Source of the DNA: Alphaproteobacteria bacterium
GTDB lineage: Bacteria; Pseudomonadota; Alphaproteobacteria; Reyranellales; Reyranellaceae
NCBI GenBank assembly: GCA_013290035.1
Contig: JABCYT010000209.1
Span: 1-6,373, forward strand
Length of the DNA stretch: 6,373 nucleotides
Direction: 5' to 3'
The notes under the pieces are model-generated. The model was not told the origin of the DNA. It saw only the letters and a program-made list of their open reading frames with translations, and made no database searches. How positions within the stretch are numbered: position 1 is the first letter of the stretch; the number at the start of each line of letters is the position of its first letter. The position numbers and the translations under genes were made by a program. Below are positions 1 through 6,373 of this stretch, in pieces.

Positions 1-1282
1 CCCAGTCGGAATGAACCTCGACCGAGCGTTCGATCCGCGCGTCGTGCGCCATCTTGATGTCGGCGTAGCGGCCGCCGATATGGGCGAACACGACGCAATC
101 CTCGTCCTTCAGCGCCTGGAACAGGCTTTTAGCGCTGTTGGCGTCGCTCCAGACGTCGGCCTGATCGTCGACCAGGGCGTGCGACGACCGATGGATCTGC
201 CGCCCCTCGTGCATGAACATCACGTTGCGGTCGCCGCCCAGGCCGGTGTTGCCCGACCATTCGTAGCCCGGGAAGATGATGAAACGGCCGTCCTCGTTGT
301 ACTCGCGGGTGAGCTCGTTCAACTCGTTCCAGAACGGCGTGGTGATCTGGAAATCGTTGCCCTGGTGGCTCATGCCGTCGAGGAAGGCCTTGTCGCGCCC
401 GAATTCGATCAGCTCGCGCGCCGAGTTGGTGCCGATCGTCTCCTCCGACTGGCCGTGCAGATCGCACCAGTAGGAACGGAGCGGCGCGTCCGCTGCGAGG
501 CGGAGCGGATTGGTCTGGCAGAGCACGCGGCCCGTCGCATCGAGCACGTCGATCAGCAGGTCACCTGGCTCGGCCACCGACAGGCCCTCGATCGACGTGG
601 CGGCCGCGCCGCGCCGCATGCAGAACGTCGCGGGCAGCCCGGCGACCGCAAGATTGGCGCGCAGCCCGAACGTTCCCTCGACCCGATCGCTCGGATTGCC
701 CCATTTGTCCTCGCCCTTGAAGCCCAGCCGGAAGCTCTCGCCGCACTGGCGCAAGGTCGGCAGCACGGCCTTCCACAGGACCGCAGGGCCGGCGACGACC
801 GGGAATGTCGGCTGATGGGGCAGCTCGACGTAGTTGTAGGTCGCGAAGGGATCGGCCAGGACGCGGAACTCGAAGGTCGGTTCGACGAAGGTCTGCATGC
901 GCATGCCGGGCGAGCCCTGCCGGCGGTCGCCGAAGCGCACGGTGATGGTGTCGCCTTCGTTCAGGAAGCCACGGACCACCCGGATAAACAGGGTCTTGTC
1001 CCACGGCCGGATGTTCATCTTGGGATCGTAGCGCACGTCGAGCACCGCGCCGTTCGAGGCCTCGACCGTGGTGTAGTTCGCAGCCTTCGGATCGCTCCCT
1101 TGCGGCCGTCCCATGTCGCCCGCGAAGCGCTGCACGATCTTGATCGAGCCGGTGTCGTCGATGCCGAAATAGCCCGCCGTGTAGACCAAGGTGAACGACT
1201 GGAAGCTGCCGGCCTCGACAGGATCGGCGGGCGAGAGGATGGCGGTGCCCATGCGGTCGGGCAGGTAGGTCGAATGCGGCAC
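1..1282 (-). CDS. DUF3604-family protein with PHP-like metal-binding motifs, 3' end outside the window
   Basis: This gene enters from the right and runs off the left edge, leaving 427 complete codons. Residues 1 to about 265 look like a beta-rich N-terminal region. From about residue 270 a PHP/amidohydrolase-like domain follows, with D274-L-H276, S305-H306-Q, P338-G-Y-E341-W, A400-H401-I and V423-H424 as likely metal ligands. The family is known mainly as DUF3604; related PHP domains are metal-dependent hydrolases or phosphoesterases, but the substrate here is unknown. The usual first motif is DLHxH; here it reads DLHGQ, so one ligand appears replaced. I chose the GTG at 1282 because AAGGA sits 5 bases upstream. 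The ATG at 1252 (residue 11) has no comparable site. No signal peptide is visible, so it is probably cytoplasmic. It lies 84 bases after the MoaD-like gene and may be co-transcribed with the hydroxylase. The reading frame is secure; the biochemical role is not. Confidence 0.85.
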   Translation of the reverse strand, partial: MPHSTYLPDRMGTAILSPADPVEAGSFQSFTLVYTAGYFGIDDTGSIKIVQRFAGDMGRPQGSDPKAANYTTVEASNGAVLDVRYDPKMNIRPWDKTLFIRVVRGFLNEGDTITVRFGDRRQGSPGMRMQTFVEPTFEFRVLADPFATYNYVELPHQPTFPVVAGPAVLWKAVLPTLRQCGESFRLGFKGEDKWGNPSDRVEGTFGLRANLAVAGLPATFCMRRGAAATSIEGLSVAEPGDLLIDVLDATGRVLCQTNPLRLAADAPLRSYWCDLHGQSEETIGTNSARELIEFGRDKAFLDGMSHQGNDFQITTPFWNELNELTREYNEDGRFIIFPGYEWSGNTGLGGDRNVMFMHEGRQIHRSSHALVDDQADVWSDANSAKSLFQALKDEDCVVFAHIGGRYADIKMAHDARIERSVEVHSDW

Positions 1283-1287
1283 GTTGA

Positions 1288-1292
1288 TCCTT
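1288..1292 (-). promoter_or_regulatory. Shine-Dalgarno site that decides the GTG start of the DUF3604 gene
   Basis: On the minus strand AAGGA is followed by the 5-base spacer TCAAC and then GTG at 1282-1280. The next in-frame start (ATG at 1252) is preceded by a C-rich stretch without purine-rich pairing potential. The frame is open back to the TAG of the MoaD-like gene, so this site is the main evidence for the start. Confidence 0.65.
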
Positions 1293-1366
1293 GGAGGGAG
1301 CTGAGCCCCCGCAACCCGTCGAGACTGGCGCGCGGCGCACGCTTCGGCGCGAACCCGCGCTTTGGC

Positions 1367-1597
1367 CTAACCGCCGTGCAGGTGGTCGAACAAGGCGACG
1401 CGATCGTCGGGCGAGAGCCGCGTCGACAGCGCCACCACCTTGCCGTTCAGGGCGGCGGCATAAACCTCGTGCTCGGCCCCCAGCTCGGCCACGAGGTCCT
1501 CGATCGTTGCGTCGTCGGCGACCTGCGTCACCGCCCGGCCGACTCCCAGCGGCGCGAAGCGGCGCAGGTTTCCCCACAGCGTCACGCTCACCTGCAT
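1367..1597 (-). CDS. MoaD/ThiS-like ubiquitin-fold sulfur-carrier protein
   Basis: This is a 76-residue protein of normal size for MoaD (about 80 residues). It begins MQVSVTLWGNLRRF, has the N51-G turn of the family, and ends D71-H-L-H-G-G76. The C-terminal Gly-Gly is the defining feature: in MoaD it is adenylated by MoeB and turned into a thiocarboxylate that donates sulfur to molybdopterin in the MoaD-MoaE synthase. Its ATG overlaps the stop of the molybdenum hydroxylase large subunit by one base (TGATG), and AAAGGA lies 6 bases upstream, so translation is probably coupled. No MoaE, MoeB or other cofactor gene is visible here. The likeliest role is a dedicated or extra sulfur carrier for the cofactor of the enzyme next door. 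A carrier for another thiolation pathway remains possible, because ThiS-like and MoaD-like proteins are hard to separate by sequence alone. Confidence 0.88.
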   Translation of the reverse strand: MQVSVTLWGNLRRFAPLGVGRAVTQVADDATIEDLVAELGAEHEVYAAALNGKVVALSTRLSPDDRVALFDHLHGG

Positions 1598-3894
1598 CAA
1601 CCGTCCTTTCCGGCCTTGCCGGCCAGGCGCAAGGCGATCTTCTCCGCCGTGATCGGCAACGACTGCACGCGTACCCCCGTGGCCGCAGCGACGGCGTTGG
1701 CGATGGCCGCCGGCGGCTGGATGCAAGGCGGTTCACCCACGCCCTTGGCGCCGTACGGACCGTTGACGCTCGGCTTTTCGATCAGGATGCACTCGACGCG
1801 CGGCATGTCCATCATGGTCGGCATCTTGTAGTCGGTGAGGTTGGCGTTCAAGACGCGACCGCCGTCGTAGACGATCTCCTCGCTCAGGGTCTGGCCGATG
1901 CCCTGGGCCACACCGCCCTCGATCTGGCCCTCGATGTAGGTCGGATTGATGGCGTAGCCCACGTCCTGGGCCACCACGTAGCGATCGATCGAAACCTCGC
2001 CCGTCACCTGGTCGACCGAGAGCTCGACGGCATGGGCATGGAAAGAGTGGCTGGTCCAGGCGGGCAGCGGATGGTGCCTGACCCGGTTGGGATCGAACAC
2101 CGGCATCGGCTGGATCGCCGTGCCGTGCGAGATCAGCCCGCCGCCGGAGCGCTGCGACAACGCAGCGACGTCGGCGAGCGACATCCGCTTCTCGCCGCTC
2201 ACCACGCTGCCCGCCTCGAGCCGGATGCTGTCGGCGGGCACGTTCCATTGCCCGGCCAGAAGCGCGCCGATCTGGCGCTTGAGGTCGCGGGCGGCCGCGA
2301 TGCAGGCATTGCCGACCGAGAAGGCCGTGCGGCTGCCCTGGGCGCCATAGTCGTAGGGCGAGACATGGGTGTCGACGTCGGTGGCGTTGATCTGGGCGAG
2401 CTCGACGCCGAGCTCCTCGGCCAGGATCTGCGCGGCCCCGGTGATCGCCCCGCTGCCCAGCTCCACTGCGCCGCTCACCAGGGTCACCGTGCCGTCGGGA
2501 TTGATCCGGACATAGACGCCGGACGAGCCGCCGGTGGTCAACCACCACGAGCAGGCGATGCCCTTGCCGCGGCTGTGGCCCTTCTTGCCGAGGGGTTTGC
2601 GCTCGCTCCAGCCGATCGAGTCGGCCGCCCTGCGCAGGCACTCCTCGATGCTGACGCTCGCCAGCGTCTCGCCGGCCGGTCCCTTGTCGCCCTCGCGATA
2701 GACGTTGCGCAGACGGAACTCGAGCGGATCGATGCCGAGATCGTCGGCAATGAGGTCGATCTGCGATTCGACGGCGAAGTTGGCCATCGGCCCGGCCGGC
2801 GCGCGGAACGAGCCCGTCGCGCCCTTGTTGGTGTAGACGGCGATGCCCTCGAAGGCCAGGTGCGGCGTGCGGTAGGGGCCGGCCAGCACCTGCAGCGCGA
2901 TCGCCGCCGTCGCCGGGCCCGAGTTGGCGAAGGCGCCGCAGTCGAGGATCACCCGGCCCTGGCGCGCCAGCAGCCTGCCGTCGCGCGTGACGCCGGTCTT
3001 CAAGGTGACGATCGTGGGCTGGCGCGGATAGGCGTCGGTCAGCTCTTCCTCGCTGGTGGTGATCAGCTTGACTGGGCGCCGCGACTTCCGCGCCAGCCAC
3101 GCCGCGTAATGCTCGACACCGACGCGCAGCTTGCCGCCGAAGCCGCCGCCGATGCCGGGCACGATCACCCGCACCTTGCTGGCCGGCAGGTCGAGCACCT
3201 CGGCCAGCATGTTCTTCATGTCGAACGGAAGCTGCGTGTTGCTCCAGACGATGACGTCGCCGTTGCCGTCCCAGCTCGCGACGGCGGCGCGCGGCTCGGT
3301 GTAGCCCGGATGGACGTGCTGGGTCGTGAAACGATGCTCGTAGATGCGATACGACTGGGCGAAGCCCGCCTCGAGGTCGCCGTCGCCGATCGCCGAGCGG
3401 CCGGAGATGTTGCCCTCGCGATCGAACACCGGCAGCGCCTGGTAGTCGCTCCAGCCGGCATGGACCAGCGGCGCGCCGGGCAACAGGGCCTCTTCGGGAT
3501 CGAAGACCGCGGGCAACGGCTCGTACTCGACCTCGATCGCGCGCACCGCCGCCTCGGCGACTTCGAGGCTCGTCGCGGCCACGGCGGCGATCGCCTCGCC
3601 GCGGAAGCGGACCTCGCCCTGGGCGAACATGGTGCGGTCCTTGATCGCCGTGCCGAAGCGGATCTGGGGAATGTCGCCGGCGCCGAGCACGGTGCGCACG
3701 CCGGGCAGCGCCAGCGCCCTGGCGACATCCAGCCGCCGGATGCGGGCATGGGCCTCGCTGCTGCGCAGGATCTTGCCGAACAGCATGCCGGGCAGCGCGA
3801 AGTCGGCGGCATAGACATGCTTGCCGGTCACCTTGCCGATGCCATCGATGCGGGGCAGCCGCTTGCCGGCGACGCGCCTTTCGTAGCTGCTCAA
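1597..3894 (-). CDS. Molybdopterin-binding catalytic subunit of a xanthine dehydrogenase/CO dehydrogenase-family hydroxylase (CoxL-like)
   Basis: This 765-residue protein has the usual length for CoxL/XdhB-type subunits. It should bind the molybdenum cofactor and hydroxylate a substrate with water-derived oxygen, passing electrons to the 2Fe-2S subunit. The N-terminal substrate/FeS-contact domain (about 1-130, with R15-I-D-G and K21-V-T-G) is followed by the Mo-binding domains. Visible motifs are T220-Q221, G247-IGGGFGG-K255, R364-A-P-A-G, G475-AVELGSG-A483 and G715-AKGVGE-721. Q221 lies 31 residues before the GGGFGG Phe, matching bovine Q767, and E721 matches the catalytic E1261. The AYxCSFR loop of form I CO dehydrogenase is absent, and Leu256 occupies the place of XDH E802, so the substrate is probably neither CO nor a purine. 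The TTG start at 3894 overlaps the upstream stop (TTGA) and follows GGAGGG by 4 bases. The frame is open for 180 codons further upstream, but that stretch is antisense-quality shadow over the 2Fe-2S gene. Confidence 0.95.
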   Translation of the reverse strand: MSSYERRVAGKRLPRIDGIGKVTGKHVYAADFALPGMLFGKILRSSEAHARIRRLDVARALALPGVRTVLGAGDIPQIRFGTAIKDRTMFAQGEVRFRGEAIAAVAATSLEVAEAAVRAIEVEYEPLPAVFDPEEALLPGAPLVHAGWSDYQALPVFDREGNISGRSAIGDGDLEAGFAQSYRIYEHRFTTQHVHPGYTEPRAAVASWDGNGDVIVWSNTQLPFDMKNMLAEVLDLPASKVRVIVPGIGGGFGGKLRVGVEHYAAWLARKSRRPVKLITTSEEELTDAYPRQPTIVTLKTGVTRDGRLLARQGRVILDCGAFANSGPATAAIALQVLAGPYRTPHLAFEGIAVYTNKGATGSFRAPAGPMANFAVESQIDLIADDLGIDPLEFRLRNVYREGDKGPAGETLASVSIEECLRRAADSIGWSERKPLGKKGHSRGKGIACSWWLTTGGSSGVYVRINPDGTVTLVSGAVELGSGAITGAAQILAEELGVELAQINATDVDTHVSPYDYGAQGSRTAFSVGNACIAAARDLKRQIGALLAGQWNVPADSIRLEAGSVVSGEKRMSLADVAALSQRSGGGLISHGTAIQPMPVFDPNRVRHHPLPAWTSHSFHAHAVELSVDQVTGEVSIDRYVVAQDVGYAINPTYIEGQIEGGVAQGIGQTLSEEIVYDGGRVLNANLTDYKMPTMMDMPRVECILIEKPSVNGPYGAKGVGEPPCIQPPAAIANAVAAATGVRVQSLPITAEKIALRLAGKAGKDG

Positions 3895-4397
3895 GACGCC
3901 CTCCGCGCTTCTTCGGGCCACGAGTTGAGCTGGCGGGCCGCGGCGATCACGGCCTCGACGATCTTCTGGTAGCCGGTACAGCGGCACAAGGTGCCCGACA
4001 AAGCCTCGCGCACCTCGGCTTCGCTCGGCACGTGGCCGCGGCGTTCGTCGAGGAAGGACTTGGCGGTCAGGATCATCGCCGGGATGCAGTAGCCGCATTG
4101 CACGGCGCCGTGCTCGATGAAGGCCGACTGCAGCGGATGCAGGTGCTCGGGGTCGCCCAGCCCCTCGATGGTGACGATCGAGCGCCCGCGGCACTGCTCG
4201 GCCAGCAGGATGCAGGCGTTCACCGCCTTGCCGTCGAGCAGAACCGTGCAGACGCCGCATTCGGCCTCGAGGCAGTTTTCCTTGGTGCCGGTCATGCCGA
4301 GCTCGCGCCGCAGCACGTGCAGCAGCGACCAGTGCGGCTCGACCGCGAGCTGATGGCTCTCGCCGTTGATCGTGAGATCGAGCGCCTGCCGCGTCAT
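3891..4397 (-). CDS. [2Fe-2S] subunit of molybdenum hydroxylase (CoxS-like)
   Basis: This 168-residue protein carries two [2Fe-2S] clusters that relay electrons from the Mo centre to FAD. The plant-ferredoxin-type domain (about 1-80) has Cys42, Cys47, Cys50 and Cys62. The four-helix domain has Cys101-GYC104 and Cys138-RC140-TGY. All eight ligands are present, so the subunit should be functional. The first loop reads CLEAECGVC, where many relatives have Gly in place of the Ala45, a mild variation. No twin-arginine signal is visible, so the enzyme is expected in the cytoplasm. The ATG overlaps the stop of the FAD subunit gene (ATGA), with AAGG 7 bases upstream. The end overlaps the TTG start of the large subunit (TTGA). 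These junctions imply coupled synthesis of the three subunits in equal amounts. Confidence 0.96.
   Translation of the reverse strand: MTRQALDLTINGESHQLAVEPHWSLLHVLRRELGMTGTKENCLEAECGVCTVLLDGKAVNACILLAEQCRGRSIVTIEGLGDPEHLHPLQSAFIEHGAVQCGYCIPAMILTAKSFLDERRGHVPSEAEVREALSGTLCRCTGYQKIVEAVIAAARQLNSWPEEARRAS
3899..3904 (-). promoter_or_regulatory. Strong Shine-Dalgarno site supporting a TTG start for the large subunit
   Basis: GGAGGG on the minus strand is followed by CGTC and then TTG at 3894-3892, which shares TGA with the stop of the 2Fe-2S gene. No ATG or GTG lies nearby in this frame at the right place, and the encoded N-terminus (SSYERRVAGKRLPRIDG) is where the family usually begins. Confidence 0.7.
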
Positions 4398-5242
4398 GGG
4401 TTGGCCTTGCCGATGCGTTCGGCGCAGGACGCAAGCGCCCGCTCGACCAGCGCCGCGACCAAGAGGTCGCGGTAGCGCGCCGAGGCGCGGACGTCGTCGA
4501 TCGGCGTCACCTCGGCGGCGGCGAGCCGGCCGGCCTCGTGGAAGGCGCCGGCACCCTGCCGCTCGACCAGCGCTTCGGCGTCGCGCACGCGCACCGTACG
4601 CGACGCGGCGGCGCCGACGGCGATCCGCGCCTTGCCGCCCCGCACCAGGTGGGCAGCCACGCAGATCACCGAGATCTCCATGGCTTTTCGCCGCCCGGCC
4701 TTGAGAAACGCTGTCGCGCTGGCCGTCGGTGGCTTGGCGAAGCGGACCGACGTCAGGATCTCGTCGGGACGGCGCACGGTGCGGCCGCGTTCCACCAGGA
4801 AGCGATCGAGCGGCAGCGAGCGCGCGCCGGCCGGACCGCGCAGCTCGACTACGGCGTCGAGCGTCAACAGCACGGGCACGAGGTCGGCCGCCGGCGAGGC
4901 ATTGACGATATTGCCGCCCACGGTGGCGATGTTGCGCACCTGGCGGCCGCCGATCACCGCGGAGGCCTCGGCGAGCGCGATCAGCTCGTGCTGGAAACCG
5001 GGATAGGTGACGACGGCGTCGTGCGTCGCCATCGCACCGATCACGTACTCGCCGGACGTCTCGCTGATCCGGTCGAGCCCGAGACCGGCCAGGCTGATCA
5101 GATGCCGCGGCGCCAGCCGGCGCCGGTTGATCTGGATGATGAGATCCGTGCCGCCGGCGATGAAGCGCGCGTCCTCGCCGTGCACGCCGGCGAAGGAGAT
5201 CGCCGCGTCGATCGTGTCGGGCCGGTGGAACGAAAAACCCAT
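4394..5242 (-). CDS. FAD-binding subunit of molybdenum hydroxylase (CoxM-like)
   Basis: This 282-residue protein matches CoxM-type subunits in length. It holds FAD, receives electrons from the 2Fe-2S subunit and passes them to an acceptor (NAD+, quinone or another carrier; not readable from sequence). The N-terminus F5-H-R-P is typical. FAD-pyrophosphate loops are A29-G-G-T-D33 and T108-V-G-G-N111, with N104-I-A just before the second. The region from about 170 (F179-L-K, R185-K-A-M-E-I) is the conserved C-terminal CO-dehydrogenase flavoprotein domain. I chose the ATG at 5242 because it sits 10 bases after the stop of the LLM gene, with AAGG 8 bases upstream. The ATG at 5284, 14 codons earlier, would add an atypical Arg/Ser-rich leader overlapping the neighbour. 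The stop is inside the ATGA overlap with the 2Fe-2S gene. Confidence 0.95.
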   Translation of the reverse strand: MGFSFHRPDTIDAAISFAGVHGEDARFIAGGTDLIIQINRRRLAPRHLISLAGLGLDRISETSGEYVIGAMATHDAVVTYPGFQHELIALAEASAVIGGRQVRNIATVGGNIVNASPAADLVPVLLTLDAVVELRGPAGARSLPLDRFLVERGRTVRRPDEILTSVRFAKPPTASATAFLKAGRRKAMEISVICVAAHLVRGGKARIAVGAAASRTVRVRDAEALVERQGAGAFHEAGRLAAAEVTPIDDVRASARYRDLLVAALVERALASCAERIGKANP

Positions 5243-5252
5243 CGAGGCGACC

Positions 5253-6281
5253 TTACGCCCGCCGCTTGACGCTGGGCCACACATCCTTGCCGAGCGTCAC
5301 CAGCGTCTGCTCGGCCGTGGAGCCCTCGCAGGCGAACGGCATGACGAGGAACGCATCGACGCCGGCACGCCGGAGCGCGCTCATGTGGTCGGCGACCTCG
5401 TCGGCCGTGCCGGCGAGTGTGAAGGCATCGACATGGCGGTCGGTCACCAGCGGCAGCAGCGGCGCATAGGGCGCGGCACCGTCGGCATAGCGGACGTTGG
5501 CGAAGGGCGCGACCTGCTCGGGCGTCAGGGTGAGGCCTTGCGCCTGGGCGGTCATGAACTTCAAGCGGCCCGCCGCCAGCATGCGCGCCACGCCCGGCCG
5601 CAGCGCGTCGCGCGCTTTGCGGCCGTCCGCGCCGACGCAGGCGTTGAGACGTGCCACCACCTTCACCGCGGCGGGATCGCGGCCCTTGCGCTGGGCGCCC
5701 TCCGCGAGGATGGCGCGGAAGGCCTTGACCTCCTCGACATTGCCGCAGCCCTCCATGATCGCGCCGTCGGCGACGGCGCCGGTCATGCGCTGGCCGAGCG
5801 GGCCGTTGCTCGCGACGTAGACGGGAATGTCCGATCGGACGGGCTTGAAGGAAAGCTTGCCGTTGGTGAAGCCGATCACGTCGCCATGAAAGTCGACCGC
5901 TTCGCCCTTCAGCAGCGCGCGGACGACGTGGATCGCCTCGCGGATGGCAACGGCCGGCTTCTTGCGCACGATGCCCAGTTCGGCAAAGCCCGAGATGCCG
6001 GCGCCGAAGCCCAGGATCGCGCGTCGGTTGGAAATCTCGTCGAGGGTGGCGATGGCCATCGCCGTCAGCGCCGGATGGCGACTAAACGGGTCGGTCACGC
6101 ATGTCCCAAGATGAACGCTCCTGGTGTGCTGGGCGAGGATGGCCAGGGTCGAATAGACCTCACGATAGAAGCGCTCGTCGGCGACCCACAGCGTGTCGTA
6201 GCCGTTGGCCTCCGCGAGCCGGGCGCGTTCGACCATGTGTGCGACCGGCACGTTGCCCAACATCAGCAATTCGAGTGACAT
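5253..6281 (-). CDS. LLM-class (bacterial luciferase-like) flavin- or F420-dependent oxidoreductase
   Basis: This 342-residue protein has the length of a single-domain TIM-barrel LLM enzyme. Family hallmarks are the early A23-E-A-N-G-Y-D-T-L-W-V-A34 strand, the segment G59-T-C-V-T-D-P-F-S-R-H-P70, then ATLDEIS at 78-84 and the glycine loop L90-GFGAG. From about 154 comes P-V-Y-V-A-S-N-G-P followed by the V-A-D-G-A-I-M-E region. It resembles the methylenetetrahydromethanopterin reductase-like (Mer-like) branch. That name is used loosely in databases, and members here use either FMNH2 with oxygen or F420. Cofactor and substrate cannot be read from sequence. The ATG follows GGGAG by 8 bases. Its stop lies 10 bases before the FAD subunit start, so it is probably the first enzyme of the same operon, acting as a monooxygenase or reductase beside the Mo hydroxylase. 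Confidence 0.92.
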   Translation of the reverse strand: MSLELLMLGNVPVAHMVERARLAEANGYDTLWVADERFYREVYSTLAILAQHTRSVHLGTCVTDPFSRHPALTAMAIATLDEISNRRAILGFGAGISGFAELGIVRKKPAVAIREAIHVVRALLKGEAVDFHGDVIGFTNGKLSFKPVRSDIPVYVASNGPLGQRMTGAVADGAIMEGCGNVEEVKAFRAILAEGAQRKGRDPAAVKVVARLNACVGADGRKARDALRPGVARMLAAGRLKFMTAQAQGLTLTPEQVAPFANVRYADGAAPYAPLLPLVTDRHVDAFTLAGTADEVADHMSALRRAGVDAFLVMPFACEGSTAEQTLVTLGKDVWPSVKRRA

Positions 6282-6286
6282 CCGGG

Positions 6287-6373
6287 CTACTCCCTGTCGT
6301 TGCCGCCGTTCACGCCGCTTCGTTCCAGAACGGCGCCGAGAAGGCGGCGAAACGCGGGCCCGTCGGGTATTAG
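6287..6373 (-). CDS. Possible C-terminal end of an unidentified upstream gene (partial)
   Basis: A minus-strand frame is open from the right edge to TAG at 6289-6287, giving 28 codons that end ERSGVNGGNDRE. The stop lies 5 bases before the ATG of the LLM gene and overlaps its ribosome-binding region (GGGAGTAG), which is the spacing expected inside an operon. Third-position GC is somewhat lower than in the neighbouring genes. The next frame encodes a peptide of similar quality ending APFWNEAA (TGA at 6312-6310), but it is closed by TAA at 6372-6370. The fragment is too short to assign a family, and this may be plain upstream DNA. Confidence 0.35.
   Translation of the reverse strand, partial: LIPDGPAFRRLLGAVLERSGVNGGNDRE

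Noticed and set aside
1347..1360. Hairpin GCGCG-GGTT-CGCGC in the 84-base gap between the MoaD-like and DUF3604 genes, considered as a terminator
   Set aside because: The stem is only 5 base pairs and no T-rich tract follows on the minus strand. Such stems are common by chance at this GC content. I also saw no convincing -35/-10 promoter in the gap.
561..1736. Minus-strand open frame of 391 codons in another register
   Set aside because: It overlaps the DUF3604 and MoaD-like genes in a different frame and is Arg-rich without motifs.
11..1831. Long plus-strand open frame of 606 codons
   Set aside because: It lies antisense to the DUF3604 and MoaD-like genes, has no recognisable domain and has the biased composition typical of antisense frames in GC-rich DNA.
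1597..3894. Calling the hydroxylase an aerobic CO dehydrogenase (coxMSL) from gene order alone
   Set aside because: The large subunit lacks the AYxCSFR active-site loop that carries the Cu-binding Cys of form I enzymes, so the gene order only indicates the broader family.
1291..3972. Plus-strand open frame of 893 codons
   Set aside because: It runs antisense to the molybdopterin subunit, whose motifs are all intact. The plus-strand product is low in recognisable motifs and rich in Arg, Ala, Gly and Asp.
5007..6278. Plus-strand open frame of 423 codons over the LLM gene
   Set aside because: It is an antisense shadow. The minus strand encodes a full-length LLM protein with family motifs and a good ribosome-binding site.

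Overview
The window is GC-rich throughout, and every gene I can support lies on the minus strand. Read from the right edge to the left, the genes form one tightly packed, co-directional cluster that looks like a single operon. The high GC content, the style of the proteins and the cox/xdh-type gene order suggest an alphaproteobacterium, perhaps a soil Rhodospirillales or Hyphomicrobiales relative. That placement is inference; no marker gene is present.

Layout in transcription order: (1) the possible last 28 codons of an unidentified gene entering from the right edge (6287-6373); (2) a luciferase-like (LLM) flavin- or F420-dependent oxidoreductase (5253-6281); (3) the FAD subunit (4394-5242), (4) the 2Fe-2S subunit (3891-4397) and (5) the molybdopterin catalytic subunit (1597-3894) of a xanthine dehydrogenase/CO dehydrogenase-family molybdenum hydroxylase, in CoxM-CoxS-CoxL order; (6) a small MoaD/ThiS-like sulfur-carrier protein ending in Gly-Gly (1367-1597); (7) after an 84-base gap, a GTG-started DUF3604/PHP-like protein that runs off the left edge (1-1282).

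Genes 3 to 6 are coupled by ATGA, TTGA and TGATG junctions, and gene 2 ends 10 bases before gene 3. The three hydroxylase subunits should form a heterotrimer (or its dimer). Electrons from substrate hydroxylation at Mo would pass through two [2Fe-2S] clusters to FAD. The MoaD-like protein could supply sulfur for molybdopterin synthesis. The LLM oxidoreductase and the DUF3604 protein would be further steps on the same unknown substrate.

The catalytic subunit lacks the Cys signature of form I CO dehydrogenase and carries Leu where bovine xanthine dehydrogenase has Glu802. It is therefore probably neither a CO dehydrogenase nor a classical purine hydroxylase. The cluster reads as an uncharacterised catabolic module. 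No RNA genes, mobile elements, CRISPR arrays, clear terminators or promoters were seen.
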